From NCBI RefSeq assembly GCF_009725235.1, contig NZ_WJFC01000021.1, forward strand, positions 37,889 to 101,888: a DNA stretch of 64,000 bases. The letters run 5' to 3'. The number at the start of each line of letters is the position of its first letter. Positions within the stretch are counted from its first letter, which is position 1. This stretch comes from Scytonema sp. UIC 10036 (GTDB lineage: Bacteria > Cyanobacteriota > Cyanobacteriia > Cyanobacteriales > Nostocaceae). The notes beneath the pieces are model-generated. The model did not search any database, had not been told where the DNA came from, and saw only the letters and a program-made list of their open reading frames with translations. This document shows, in pieces, positions 17,425-25,978 of the stretch. The position numbers were made by a program, and so were the translations under genes.

Positions 17425-17576
17425 AAAGCTACCCCCTCCATCGCCTCTACGAGGAGGTAGCATATATTGCTTATCATTTTCACTGGTCAGGCGATCGCAT
17501 CTTGGAATTAGAACATCCCGAACGCCTGAAATGGGTTGCAGAAATTTCTAAAATTAATCAGCGTTTGAACCAATGA
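17418..17576 (+). CDS. DUF6760-like small protein, no canonical start; possible -1 frameshift product
   Basis: The frame encodes YPLHRLYEEVAYIAYHFHW and then ELEHPERLKWVAEISKINQ, a clear match to the small DUF6760 protein found in eCIS loci at this place. No ATG, GTG or TTG occurs between the nearest upstream stop (about 17394) and the conserved part. If the ribosome slips back by one base on the run GGGGG (17415-17419), the chaperone reads straight into this frame. The coordinates given start at the first -1 codon. A sequencing error in the G-run is the main alternative. Confidence 0.7.
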   Translation, partial: GVKSYPLHRLYEEVAYIAYHFHWSGDRILELEHPERLKWVAEISKINQRLNQ

Positions 17577-18100
17577 CTTTTCTCGGAAACACACCGCCCG
17601 GTTTAAATATTGCTACCAGTGTTGTTACTAATGTTACAGCCCAAATCCTTGACCCTTACCGAGCTTTTAATTTCTTTATTGAAATTGATGGCGTTCTAGC
17701 GGGTGGTTTTTCAGAATGTAGTGGGTTGCAGGTGGAAACTGAATTTATGGAATATCATGAAGGTGGTATTAATGAATATCGCCACCATTTTGCCGGAGCT
17801 ACGAAATATCCACCCTTAGTTCTCAAGCGAGGACTAAGCCTCATTGATGAGTTGTGGACATGGCATCAAGATATTGTTATTAATCACAAAATTCAGCGTC
17901 GCAACGGAAGTATTTACCTGTTGAACGAACAACACTTACCAGCGATTTGGTGGGATTTTAGAGATGCTTTTCCCTATCGCTGGATTGGTCCAGAACTACG
18001 GGCTGATACGAATGCGGTGGCATTTGAAAGTGTAGAACTCGTGCATCGTGGCTTAAGTCGCCCAAGGACACCTGGCACTTTTAGACGCATAAGAAGGTGA
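17573..18100 (+). CDS. Inner tube protein 2 (gp19-like)
   Basis: The product is 175 aa. After a 25-residue leader the tube signature appears as DPYRAFNFFIEIDGV and GGFSECSGLQVE, with LKRGLSLIDELWTWHQD further on. The start ATG overlaps the end of the DUF6760 frame (ATGA), so translation is probably coupled. eCIS loci usually carry a second tube-like protein as an adaptor between baseplate and tube. The basic C-terminal end (RPRTPGTFRRIRR) is unusual. Confidence 0.93.
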   Translation: MTFLGNTPPGLNIATSVVTNVTAQILDPYRAFNFFIEIDGVLAGGFSECSGLQVETEFMEYHEGGINEYRHHFAGATKYPPLVLKRGLSLIDELWTWHQDIVINHKIQRRNGSIYLLNEQHLPAIWWDFRDAFPYRWIGPELRADTNAVAFESVELVHRGLSRPRTPGTFRRIRR

Positions 18101-18105
18101 TTATT

Positions 18106-19365
18106 ATGCCCGATCCTATTTTATCCTCAACAACACCAGAATCATCAAGTCCTATCATACAAAGACTGGAACGCTGTCAGAACGAATCTGTTGGTTTAGT
18201 AAATTTACTGAATTTTCAACCAAGAGCGGCAAAAATACCACAGGCAATTGTGCAGCGAGCGGCATTGGTTCAACAATTACAAACCCGTTATGGCACTCAT
18301 ACTAATGAAATTGCTGGTTCGGAACTCGTGTTAGCAAATCCACCAGACTTAGAAGTACCTAGCGATACATTGTCAACAGTTGCTAATTCTATTGCGAAGA
18401 TTAAGCAAGAAGGCAAAAGGCAGGAACCAGAAAGACAACAGTCGAAAGCCGAGTTAATTCAGCGATCGCCTGCAAATACATCTCTCCCCTCAGCATCTTT
18501 TACTCTCAAACAAGAAAGTACAAGAGAAGAGAATCGAGAGAGGTCTGAGTCTCAACTCATGGAAAAGCACCAAAACTTTCCCTCTACTCAGCCCAAGACT
18601 CAATCTACTTCACCTATAAATCCTTCACCTGAAGGTCAATTTCGAGTGAGTCGTAAAGTAATTCCCAAGATTAGTCAAATGAATGCCAGTCCCACAATAA
18701 AAGCAAAATTGGAGACTCGCGATTCAGTGAAGCCCTCAGTTTCAACAACAAAGGTGCAACCACCATTGCGTCAGATGACAACTGCATCAACGCCATCATT
18801 ACCATTATCAAAAGCTGAGGTAATTCAGCGATCGCCTGTAGATACATCTATTCCTAGCACTTCCTCCAATCCTAGTGTTGTAAAAGCGGGGCTGACATCT
18901 ACTGCTAATTCATTACCTGTTGTTTTTGAACTCCCATCCAGTTCCCTACTACTTCAAAGGGTTAACGATGAAGATGTTGTGGATTTGGGATACATTGATT
19001 TTCCAAGTTTTGACAATTCTGCCAGAGCAGCAGATTCACTGTTACCATTTAGGCAGAATGTACAAAGAATAAACCTTCAAGAAAATAGCAATGTAAACAT
19101 TGAGGGTATTGGCGCTGATTATGCACGTACCAATCCTCGCACAAAAAATGCTCCCGCCGCTTTCCCCTTAAATACAGGTTCAGTATACGAAAGTGTTTCC
19201 GCAGAGCGATCTTTCTCAACTCTCGTACCCGCTCCAGTGAGGATTTCCAAAGAACCACAGACCCCTCCACAAGAGATAGATGTTGCACAGATAGCAGAAC
19301 AGGTTAGTCGCAACTTGTTTCGTCAGTTACGAATTGAACGCGAACGTCGAGGATTTAGTAGATGA
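18106..19365 (+). CDS. Disordered injection-system protein of unknown role
   Basis: The 419-residue product is read from ATG 18106; a GTG three codons upstream overlaps the previous stop. The sequence is dominated by Ser, Thr, Pro, Gln and Lys and looks unstructured. It contains an imperfect repeat, KAELIQRSPANTSLPS and KAEVIQRSPVDTSIPS. The C-terminus VSRNLFRQLRIERERRGF is an amphipathic helix that I recall from other cyanobacterial injection-system loci. Its position between the second tube and the LysM protein suggests a baseplate or tape-measure-like role. No family was recognised. Confidence 0.6.
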   Translation: MPDPILSSTTPESSSPIIQRLERCQNESVGLVNLLNFQPRAAKIPQAIVQRAALVQQLQTRYGTHTNEIAGSELVLANPPDLEVPSDTLSTVANSIAKIKQEGKRQEPERQQSKAELIQRSPANTSLPSASFTLKQESTREENRERSESQLMEKHQNFPSTQPKTQSTSPINPSPEGQFRVSRKVIPKISQMNASPTIKAKLETRDSVKPSVSTTKVQPPLRQMTTASTPSLPLSKAEVIQRSPVDTSIPSTSSNPSVVKAGLTSTANSLPVVFELPSSSLLLQRVNDEDVVDLGYIDFPSFDNSARAADSLLPFRQNVQRINLQENSNVNIEGIGADYARTNPRTKNAPAAFPLNTGSVYESVSAERSFSTLVPAPVRISKEPQTPPQEIDVAQIAEQVSRNLFRQLRIERERRGFSR

Positions 19366-19384
19366 ATAATCATCGCCCAATACT

Positions 19385-19474
19385 ACCAGCCTCAAATCAA
19401 TCTAAAATCCAAAATCTAAAATCCAAAATCTAAAATCCAAAATCTAAAATCCAAAATCTAAAATCCAAAATCGA
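19385..19474. repeat. STRR array of AATCTAAAATCCAAA units
   Basis: From about 19393 to 19473 the spacer is built of alternating heptamers of the AATCCAA and AATCTAA type. The array ends just before the ATG of the LysM gene. No other feature was seen. Confidence 0.85.
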
Positions 19475-20143
19475 ATGACACTCGCAAAACTCAAAATTAG
19501 ACCAAAACCACCTTCCAAGCTCAAAAGTATAGAAGTTCTATTTAACCCCACTACTTATTCAATTACTAAGTCGGTAAACTGGACACCACCCCAGGATAGT
19601 AACTGCAAACCAATTAAATCTCAAAATTATTTAAACGCACCAACATTATCATTTAGTGGTGGTGGCAGCCGCCAACTGTCGTTAGATTTATTTTTTGACG
19701 TTACAGAAAGTCAATTTCAAGATGTACGAGAAGAAACAAACAAAATTGTTGCTCTCACACGTATCGAACCGATTAAGCCAACACCCCGTCCGCCAACTTG
19801 TGAGGTGTCTTGGGGAAATGCACCGCCAAATTCTGATTTTCCCTTTGTAGGCGTTGTCAGTAGTTTGACACAGAAATTCACCCTGTTTCGACGTGATGGC
19901 AAGCCTGTACGAGCAGAGTTGAATGTGGTGTTTCTAGAATTGCTAGATGCAGAAGCAGATCAACGTCAAACCGATCCTGAAATGACTACTCGTGTCGTGC
20001 AATTGGGAGATACACTTGCTAGCATTGCGGCTGAAGTCTACCAAGATCCAACCAACTGGCGCAAGATTGCCGAAGCAAATGGTTTAGACAATCCCCGCGA
20101 TCTCACAATTGGCACTTCATTGAGTATCCCATCATTACGCTAG
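19475..20143 (+). CDS. Baseplate LysM protein (Afp7/Cis7-like)
   Basis: The 222-residue product has an N-terminal CIS-tube-type domain (residues 1-155), with EVLFNPTTYSITKSVNW and LSLDLFFDVTES. A C-terminal LysM follows (about residues 172-221), with VQLGDTLASIAAEVYQDP, NWRKIAEANG and SIPSL. In related particles this protein links the tube adaptor to the spike hub. LysM may bind the hub or peptidoglycan. The length is normal for Cis7 proteins. Confidence 0.92.
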   Translation: MTLAKLKIRPKPPSKLKSIEVLFNPTTYSITKSVNWTPPQDSNCKPIKSQNYLNAPTLSFSGGGSRQLSLDLFFDVTESQFQDVREETNKIVALTRIEPIKPTPRPPTCEVSWGNAPPNSDFPFVGVVSSLTQKFTLFRRDGKPVRAELNVVFLELLDAEADQRQTDPEMTTRVVQLGDTLASIAAEVYQDPTNWRKIAEANGLDNPRDLTIGTSLSIPSLR

Positions 20144-20154
20144 GAGGATGGGTT

Positions 20155-21216
20155 ATGGTTTTACCCGATTTGAGTCAGCCTATTGTACCAAGTTTTGACA
20201 TTTTCATTAACGGTCAACCGTTATCAAATCTGTCCTTCGATGCTTTTACCCATATTGTTCGGATCGTTGTGGATGATGACACAGAATTACCAAGTATGTT
20301 CGCGTTGGAATTGACTAGCGCTGAAGACTCAGACAATCTTTGGCTAGATGATGACGAATTATTTGCTATTGGTGCTGAAGTCAAAATTCAATTTGGTTAT
20401 AGTCACAATCTTGAAACAGTCATTAACGGTGAAATTACAGGTTTAGAACCACGGTTTTCCATCTCTGACCCACTCAGCTTAATTGTACGCGGTTACGATC
20501 GCCGTCATCGGTTGCAAAGAGGACGCAAAACCCGCTCGTTTATCGAACAAAAAGATAGTGAGATTGCAGCTATCATTGCTCAACAAGCAAATTTATCACC
20601 TACTGTCAGGGATAGTGATGTCACGCACCCCTATATCCTGCAAGCCAATCAAACCGATTGGGAGTTTTTACAACAACGAGCAAGGCAAAATCAGTATGAA
20701 GTCGTCGTCGAGGGTAAAACTTTGTTATTCCAACCTGTGGGAAACGGTAACAGCCCTAATCTCAGCCTGAGTTTCAATAATGGTTTATTGGAGTTTTCGC
20801 CTTACCTGTCCTCAGTCAGTCAAGTCAAAGAAGTAGACGTGCGAGGTTGGGATTATCAGCAAAAATCTCCTTTTTTAGCAAAAAGTAGCGAAGCGATCGA
20901 CATGGGTGGAAGGTACAAAGGTACTCAAATCAGTCAAGAATTTGGGGATGCGATCGCACAGATTAGCACCGAGCCTATTATGAGCCAAGCAGAAGCTGAC
21001 CGATTAGCTTTTGCTTGCATCAACCGCACAGTTTTAAATTTGATTGTAGGTGAGGGTGTGTGCTTGGGTTGTACCGATATACGTGCTGGTCGGACGATTG
21101 AAATTCAAGATATTGGCGATCGCTTTAGTGGAAGATACTACGTGACCTCTGCTAGCCATCGCTCTAGCTACGAAGGTTATTATACCCATTTCACCGTGCG
21201 GAGGAATGCTACATGA
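20155..21216 (+). CDS. Spike hub protein (phage late control D / VgrG N-terminal part)
   Basis: The 353-residue product matches the gp27-like hub half of VgrG: PSFDIFINGQPLSN at the start, GEITGLEPRFS, the YDRRHRLQRGRKTRSF strand, then QTDWEFLQQRARQNQYE. The spike half is encoded by the next gene, which overlaps by 4 bases. This split hub/spike is common in cyanobacterial eCIS loci. An AGGAGG is visible directly upstream of the start. Confidence 0.92.
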   Translation: MVLPDLSQPIVPSFDIFINGQPLSNLSFDAFTHIVRIVVDDDTELPSMFALELTSAEDSDNLWLDDDELFAIGAEVKIQFGYSHNLETVINGEITGLEPRFSISDPLSLIVRGYDRRHRLQRGRKTRSFIEQKDSEIAAIIAQQANLSPTVRDSDVTHPYILQANQTDWEFLQQRARQNQYEVVVEGKTLLFQPVGNGNSPNLSLSFNNGLLEFSPYLSSVSQVKEVDVRGWDYQQKSPFLAKSSEAIDMGGRYKGTQISQEFGDAIAQISTEPIMSQAEADRLAFACINRTVLNLIVGEGVCLGCTDIRAGRTIEIQDIGDRFSGRYYVTSASHRSSYEGYYTHFTVRRNAT

Positions 21217-21860
21217 ATTTTTTAGATATTTTAATCGATGAATCAGCACAATTGGCAATGACCAATCGGATTTATGGTGTAGCAATTGGTATTGTAACCA
21301 ATAATCAAGACCCTGACAAATTAGGGCGGGTTAAAGTTACCTTTCCCTGGCTGAACGATCGCGAAGAAAGTTATTGGGCAAGAGTCGCAACACCAATGGC
21401 GGGAGGCGATCGAGGGATTTATTTTTTACCAGAAGTCCATGACGAAGTTTTAGTCATGTTTGAACATGGCGATCTCCGCTTTCCCTACATAATAGGGGCG
21501 CTGTGGAACGGTCAAGATACACCACCGACTCATAATGATGATGGTAATAATAACATTCGTCTCATAAAATCCCGTAGCGGTCATCTCATTCGTTTGAATG
21601 ACCAAGATGGTAGAGAAAAAATTGAAATTATTGATAAAAGCGGCAATAACAGCCTTATCTTTGATACACAAAACAATACCATCACCATTAATTCAGCCCA
21701 CAACTTGAACCTCTCAGCCCCCAATGGCACGCTCAAGATGGAAGCACAATCCATTGAACTAGATTCCTCAACCACCCTAAAAATCAGTGCTAAAGCTCAA
21801 GCTGATATAGAAACAAACGGCGTGATGAATCTCAAAGGACAAATTATCAACTTGAATTAA
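21213..21860 (+). CDS. Spike protein (gpV / VgrG C-terminal part)
   Basis: The 215-residue product is read from ATG 21213, overlapping the hub stop. Residues 18-110 form the gp5-type OB fold (NNQDPDKLGRVKVTFPWL, then GDRGIYFLPEVHDEV and FPYIIGALWNGQDTPP). From about residue 125 a beta-helix of short strands follows (FDTQNNTITINSAHNLNLS and similar). The needle is tipped by the PAAR protein encoded next. No enzymatic extension is present. Confidence 0.92.
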   Translation: MNFLDILIDESAQLAMTNRIYGVAIGIVTNNQDPDKLGRVKVTFPWLNDREESYWARVATPMAGGDRGIYFLPEVHDEVLVMFEHGDLRFPYIIGALWNGQDTPPTHNDDGNNNIRLIKSRSGHLIRLNDQDGREKIEIIDKSGNNSLIFDTQNNTITINSAHNLNLSAPNGTLKMEAQSIELDSSTTLKISAKAQADIETNGVMNLKGQIINLN

Positions 21861-21959
21861 TAGGTTGTCATTGGTCATTTGTCATTGGTCATTGGTCATT
21901 TGTCATTTGTCCTCCCAATCCCCAATCTAAAATCCAAAATCTAAAATCCAAAATCCTCC
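21861..21959. repeat. STRR heptamers (TCATTGG type, then AATCCAAA type)
   Basis: Bases 21866-21912 are imperfect GTCATTGGTCATTT heptamers. Bases 21914-21957 are AATCTAAAATCC units. Both kinds also occur at 8104-8402. They end immediately before the PAAR start codon. Confidence 0.8.
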
Positions 21960-22349
21960 ATGCCACAACCAGCAGCTAAACAAGGCGATCGCATTACAGC
22001 AATTGATAATCACCTTGTCATCGTACCAGGAATACCACCCCAACTCTTACCCCATCCCTTTGTCGGTATCATCAATGGCAATCTCAGCAGCAATGTCAAC
22101 ATCATGGGACTACCAGCAGCCACCATTGGCAGTACAGCAGATAACACTCCCCCTCACATTCCCACTCCCCCTGGAACCAGCTTCCAAGCACCACCAGCAA
22201 ATCGCGGCACAATTCGTTTAGGTAGTCCCACAGTACGAATCAACGGCAAGATGGCAGCCCGTCATGGTGATGTAGCGGAAACCTGCAACGATCCTATAGA
22301 CTTACCCATCGGACAAGTCATTGCTGTCAGCACAGTATTTATGGGGTGA
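21960..22349 (+). CDS. PAAR-domain spike tip protein
   Basis: The 129-residue product shows the PAAR pattern PAAKQGDRITAIDNHLV at the N-terminus. Repeated hairpins follow, with GLPAATIGSTADNTPPHIP, GSPTVRINGKMAARHGD and a final TCNDP. The His and Cys positions that hold the structural metal ion in PAAR tips are visible (H12-type, HIP, RHGD, ETC). It sharpens the spike in contractile systems. No C-terminal toxin extension is present. Confidence 0.92.
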   Translation: MPQPAAKQGDRITAIDNHLVIVPGIPPQLLPHPFVGIINGNLSSNVNIMGLPAATIGSTADNTPPHIPTPPGTSFQAPPANRGTIRLGSPTVRINGKMAARHGDVAETCNDPIDLPIGQVIAVSTVFMG

Positions 22350-22382
22350 ATTTAAAAACTTCTAGATTTACCCCCCCTTAAT

Positions 22383-22438
22383 CCCCCTTATAAAGGGGGA
22401 AACCGGAAATTTGTTCCCTCCCCTTTGCAAGGGGAGGG
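22383..22438. repeat. Two G+C-rich palindromes
   Basis: CCCCCTTATAAAGGGGG (22383-22399) and CCCTCCCCTT-tgc-AAGGGGAGGG (22416-22438) are perfect stems in the 148-base gap before the gp25 gene. They resemble the palindromes at 17001 and 45752. They could act as attenuators or mRNA stabilisers. Confidence 0.6.
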
Positions 22439-22497
22439 TTAGGGTGGGGTAAAACTAAGACTAAAACTTTAATCTATAAACTTAACAGAAAACAGAG

Positions 22498-22899
22498 ATG
22501 GCAAAAACATTTTTAGGAGTAGGCGTAAGCTTCCCCGTAAAAGCAAATGATAACGGTGTCATAGAAACCGCCGCCTATGAAGCCAGTGTACGTCAATCCA
22601 TTTGGCTCATTCTCGGTACTGCCAAAGGAGAAAGAGTCATGCGTCCTAACTTTGGTAGTGGTATTTACGATCTGGTATTTGAGATGCAAACAGCAGAAAC
22701 TGCTGGACAAATTTCCCAAATGGTGCGTGAGGATTTGCTGTTCTGGGAACCGCGTATTGATGTTTTAGATGTCCAAGTTGTCCCTCAGTCAACTTTAGAT
22801 GGAGAGGAATTATTAATCAACATCGATTATCAAGTCCGGTCAACCAATAACGTGTTTAACCTAGTCTATCCGTTTTATTTAGAAAGGAGTGCAGGGTAG
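22498..22899 (+). CDS. Baseplate wedge protein, gp25/GPW-like (Afp9/Cis9)
   Basis: The 133-residue product has the gp25 core: YEASVRQSIWLILGTAKGER and VMRPNFGSGIYDLVFE. It ends in a strand that joins sheath and baseplate in related particles (YQVRSTNNVFNLVYPFYL). The length and order (after PAAR, before the J-type proteins) match eCIS loci. Confidence 0.93.
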   Translation: MAKTFLGVGVSFPVKANDNGVIETAAYEASVRQSIWLILGTAKGERVMRPNFGSGIYDLVFEMQTAETAGQISQMVREDLLFWEPRIDVLDVQVVPQSTLDGEELLINIDYQVRSTNNVFNLVYPFYLERSAG

Positions 22900-22901
22900 T
22901 C

Positions 22902-25781
22902 ATGGCAATTTCTCCACCACCAATCGACGATCGCACAGCCCCAGAAATTGCCGCACAATTGCGATCGCTCTTAGCATTCTACTATCCAAAAGCTTTCCGC
23001 AATCCCAACACTGGGGAACCCCAAGTTTTGACGGGTGTGAATGCAGCGTTAGTGCAAGTGATGGCGCGGTTTGCAGAAATTATTATTCAACGCCTCAATC
23101 GAGTTCCTGAGAGAAATTTCTTGGCATTTCTGGATTTATTAGGAGCCGCTCAGTTACCGCCGCAACCTGCACGAGTGCCACTGACATTTACTTTAACAAC
23201 AGGTACAACTGGGGATGCTATTGTGCCTTCGGGAACTCAAGTAGCTGCCTCTACCTTAAATGGAAGCAGTGAAATTACGATATTTGAAACAGAAAAGGAA
23301 CTAATTGTTACATCAGCACAACTCGTGTCTGTGTTGGTGCGCGATCCTGTAGGCGATCGCTATGCCGATCAAACAGCTGCTTTACTATCAGGGAATAGTA
23401 CTAGCATTGCTGCATTTCAAGGCGATCTCCCCATTGACCATGTATTCTATATCGGACACAGCCAACTTTTAAGCTTTCCCGAAATTCAAAACTTGCAAAT
23501 CCAGTTCAATGCCGTACAACCTCTGGGTGACGATGCAATGGTGCAATGGCAAGTTTGGAATGGAACTGAATGGATAGGGATTGCACCAACTAATCCCCAA
23601 GCCATCAGCCAATCTGGCCATGGACAACTGAATTTCACCACAGTTCAAGCCGTCCCTATATCCTTAGTGAATGGCATCACAAACCGTTGGTTGCGCTGTC
23701 GTCTGCTCGCCCCCATAACTCCAACAAGCCAACAACTACTATCTTTGCAAAATCTTAGTTTGCAAGCGACGCTGAACCGAACTGGTTTAATGCCAGAGAT
23801 GGCTTTCACAAACCAATTACCTATAGATTTAACTAAAGAATTATACCCATTTGGCGAAAAACCCAAATTCGGTGACACCTTTTACCTGGCTCATCGTGAA
23901 GTGTTTGGCTTAGTAGGGGCTAGTATTATGCTCAATATCAGTATAATTAATGCTATAACAGCTTCAGTAAATCTAACACTAATATGGGAATGCTGGAACG
24001 GTCAGATTTGGTTGCGGCTAGGCACAACAAACAAAAACGGTGCGATCGCGCCTTTGACTAACAATTTTTCAGATACCACCAATGCACTAACAAAAACTGG
24101 AACGGTAACATTTACTCTACCCACAGAGGTGAAACTGACGACTGTCAACGGTGTTGAGAATGCTTGGTTTAGGGTGCGAATTATCGATGGCGATTACGGC
24201 ACTGAAGCTAGCTATGAAAAAAAGGATGATAAATATGAATTCCAACCAGCAAGTTTTACCCCTCCAATTGTTCGATCGATACGGGTGGATTATCAGTTGA
24301 TGCGATCGGCTGCTCCTGAAGTCATTATTACAGAGAATGATTTTGTTTATTCTGAAAATCTAGCAGTTTCAGCAACACAAGCTTTTACTCCTTTTCAAGC
24401 GACTAAAGATACACAACCAACGCTCTATTTAGGGTTTACTTTGCCACCCGGTCGTCTGGCATTTCCCAATCGCCCTATCAACCTTTATATTAAAGTTCCA
24501 GAGTTGAGCAATGGTCGTCTATCCCGTGAAGCTTTGCGTCTGGCGTGGGATTATTTTAACGGTGAGGCTTGGCAAACATTGGCAATCCGAGATGAAACTG
24601 CTGGGTTTAGCAGATCGGGTTTGGTGGAAGTTTTAATACCAGCAAATTTTACTCCATCTATAGAGTTTGGTAGAGAAAGATACTGGTTAAGAGTTCGGTT
24701 GCTAAGTAATACAGCATTGACAGCGCTTCATTTACAAAGATTGTTATTGAATACAACAATGGCAGTTCAGGCTCAAACTTTACACAACGAAATTCTCGGT
24801 TCTAGTGATGGTACTGAGTCTCAAATCTTCCGCACGACTCACGCTCCAATTTTAGATGGTCAACACTTGGATGTGCAGGAGTTCAATGGCTGGATTCGTT
24901 GGCAAGAAGTGATTGACTTTTATGGTTCTGCACCTCGCGATCGTCATTATATCCTCAACCATCTCACTGGAGAAATTCATTTTGGGGACGGACAACAGGG
25001 AATGATTCCTCCACCTGGTAGGGGTAATATTCGCCTTACCCGCTATCAAACTGGAGGGGGAGCAGCAGGTAACCGCAACCCAGGGGCGATCTCTCAACTC
25101 AAAACCACTGTCCCCTTTATTAAAGCAGTCACGAATTATGAAGCAGCAACAGGAGGAACTGACGCTGAAAGTTTAGCAAGTCTACGCGATCGCATTCCCC
25201 GCCAACTCCGTCACCGCTATCGGGCTGTGACAGTAGAAGACTATGAAGATTTGGCAATGCAAGCTTCACCAGAAGTTGCACGAGCAAAATGCGTTCCTCT
25301 ACACAATCTGGTAGTAAATCCAGTCATAACTTCGGAAACACCAACAACACCGGGCGTATTGAGTGTAATTGTTGTGCCTAATAGTGATGCACCCAATCCT
25401 TCACCCAGTTTAGAATTGCTCGATCGCGTGCAGTCTTATCTTGACCGCCGTCGCTTGCCAAATGCCGATTTAGTGGTTGTGGGACCGGAGTATGTCCGCG
25501 TTGATGTGACAACGGAAGTTGCTTTAGTCTCTCTTGATTCAGCTAGCAGTGTGGAAGTAGCTGTTCGCCAAACTCTTGACCGTTTTCTCCATCCTCTTAC
25601 AGGTGGACTAAATGGTAAAGGCTGGGACTTTGGACGAGAACCTTATAAATCCGATCTCTATGCTTTACTCGAAGCCGTTCCTGGTGTCGATCGCATTCAT
25701 AGTCTAAGTATTTCCCCAACTCCAGAGAGTAGTCAATTTCTAGTTTATTCCGGCAATCACACGATTAATTTAACGATTTAG
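22902..25781 (+). CDS. Baseplate J-like protein (Afp11/Cis11-like)
   Basis: The 959-residue product begins SPPPIDDRTAPEIAAQLRSL and has an N-terminal helical part, then several beta-sandwich repeats in the middle (about residues 85-640). The C-terminal baseplate J region contains GGTDAESLASLRDRIPRQLR, AVTVEDYEDLAMQASPEVAR and GWDFGREPYKSDLYALLE. It forms the wedge of the baseplate. The middle contains repeated VWNGTEWIGI/CWNGQIWLRL/YFNGEAWQTL strands that suggest duplicated domains. It follows gp25 by 2 bases. Confidence 0.92.
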   Translation: MAISPPPIDDRTAPEIAAQLRSLLAFYYPKAFRNPNTGEPQVLTGVNAALVQVMARFAEIIIQRLNRVPERNFLAFLDLLGAAQLPPQPARVPLTFTLTTGTTGDAIVPSGTQVAASTLNGSSEITIFETEKELIVTSAQLVSVLVRDPVGDRYADQTAALLSGNSTSIAAFQGDLPIDHVFYIGHSQLLSFPEIQNLQIQFNAVQPLGDDAMVQWQVWNGTEWIGIAPTNPQAISQSGHGQLNFTTVQAVPISLVNGITNRWLRCRLLAPITPTSQQLLSLQNLSLQATLNRTGLMPEMAFTNQLPIDLTKELYPFGEKPKFGDTFYLAHREVFGLVGASIMLNISIINAITASVNLTLIWECWNGQIWLRLGTTNKNGAIAPLTNNFSDTTNALTKTGTVTFTLPTEVKLTTVNGVENAWFRVRIIDGDYGTEASYEKKDDKYEFQPASFTPPIVRSIRVDYQLMRSAAPEVIITENDFVYSENLAVSATQAFTPFQATKDTQPTLYLGFTLPPGRLAFPNRPINLYIKVPELSNGRLSREALRLAWDYFNGEAWQTLAIRDETAGFSRSGLVEVLIPANFTPSIEFGRERYWLRVRLLSNTALTALHLQRLLLNTTMAVQAQTLHNEILGSSDGTESQIFRTTHAPILDGQHLDVQEFNGWIRWQEVIDFYGSAPRDRHYILNHLTGEIHFGDGQQGMIPPPGRGNIRLTRYQTGGGAAGNRNPGAISQLKTTVPFIKAVTNYEAATGGTDAESLASLRDRIPRQLRHRYRAVTVEDYEDLAMQASPEVARAKCVPLHNLVVNPVITSETPTTPGVLSVIVVPNSDAPNPSPSLELLDRVQSYLDRRRLPNADLVVVGPEYVRVDVTTEVALVSLDSASSVEVAVRQTLDRFLHPLTGGLNGKGWDFGREPYKSDLYALLEAVPGVDRIHSLSISPTPESSQFLVYSGNHTINLTI

Positions 25782-25794
25782 CTGTAGTTTCCTG

Positions 25795-25880
25795 AGATAC
25801 AGAATATTAATTTAACCGCAGATGAACGCAGATGGACGCTGATAAATTTTTACTTCAGTAGGGTAGAGTACGCTATGTAA
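25795..25880. repeat. MITE-related segment between the two baseplate genes
   Basis: The spacer contains GAGATACAGAATATTAA, TTAACCGCAGATGAACGCAG and AAATTTTTACTTCAG. It ends near TACGCTATG. This is a diverged relative of the element at 52582-52688, here in the opposite orientation. No gene lies in the 197-base gap. Confidence 0.6.
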
Positions 25881-25978
25881 GACATTACAAAATGTTTATA
25901 TGCCGGAAATCCTTACCAATGACAAATGACCAATGACGCTCTTCACTAGTTAATTTTAATTGTGCTAACTTTAACCTT

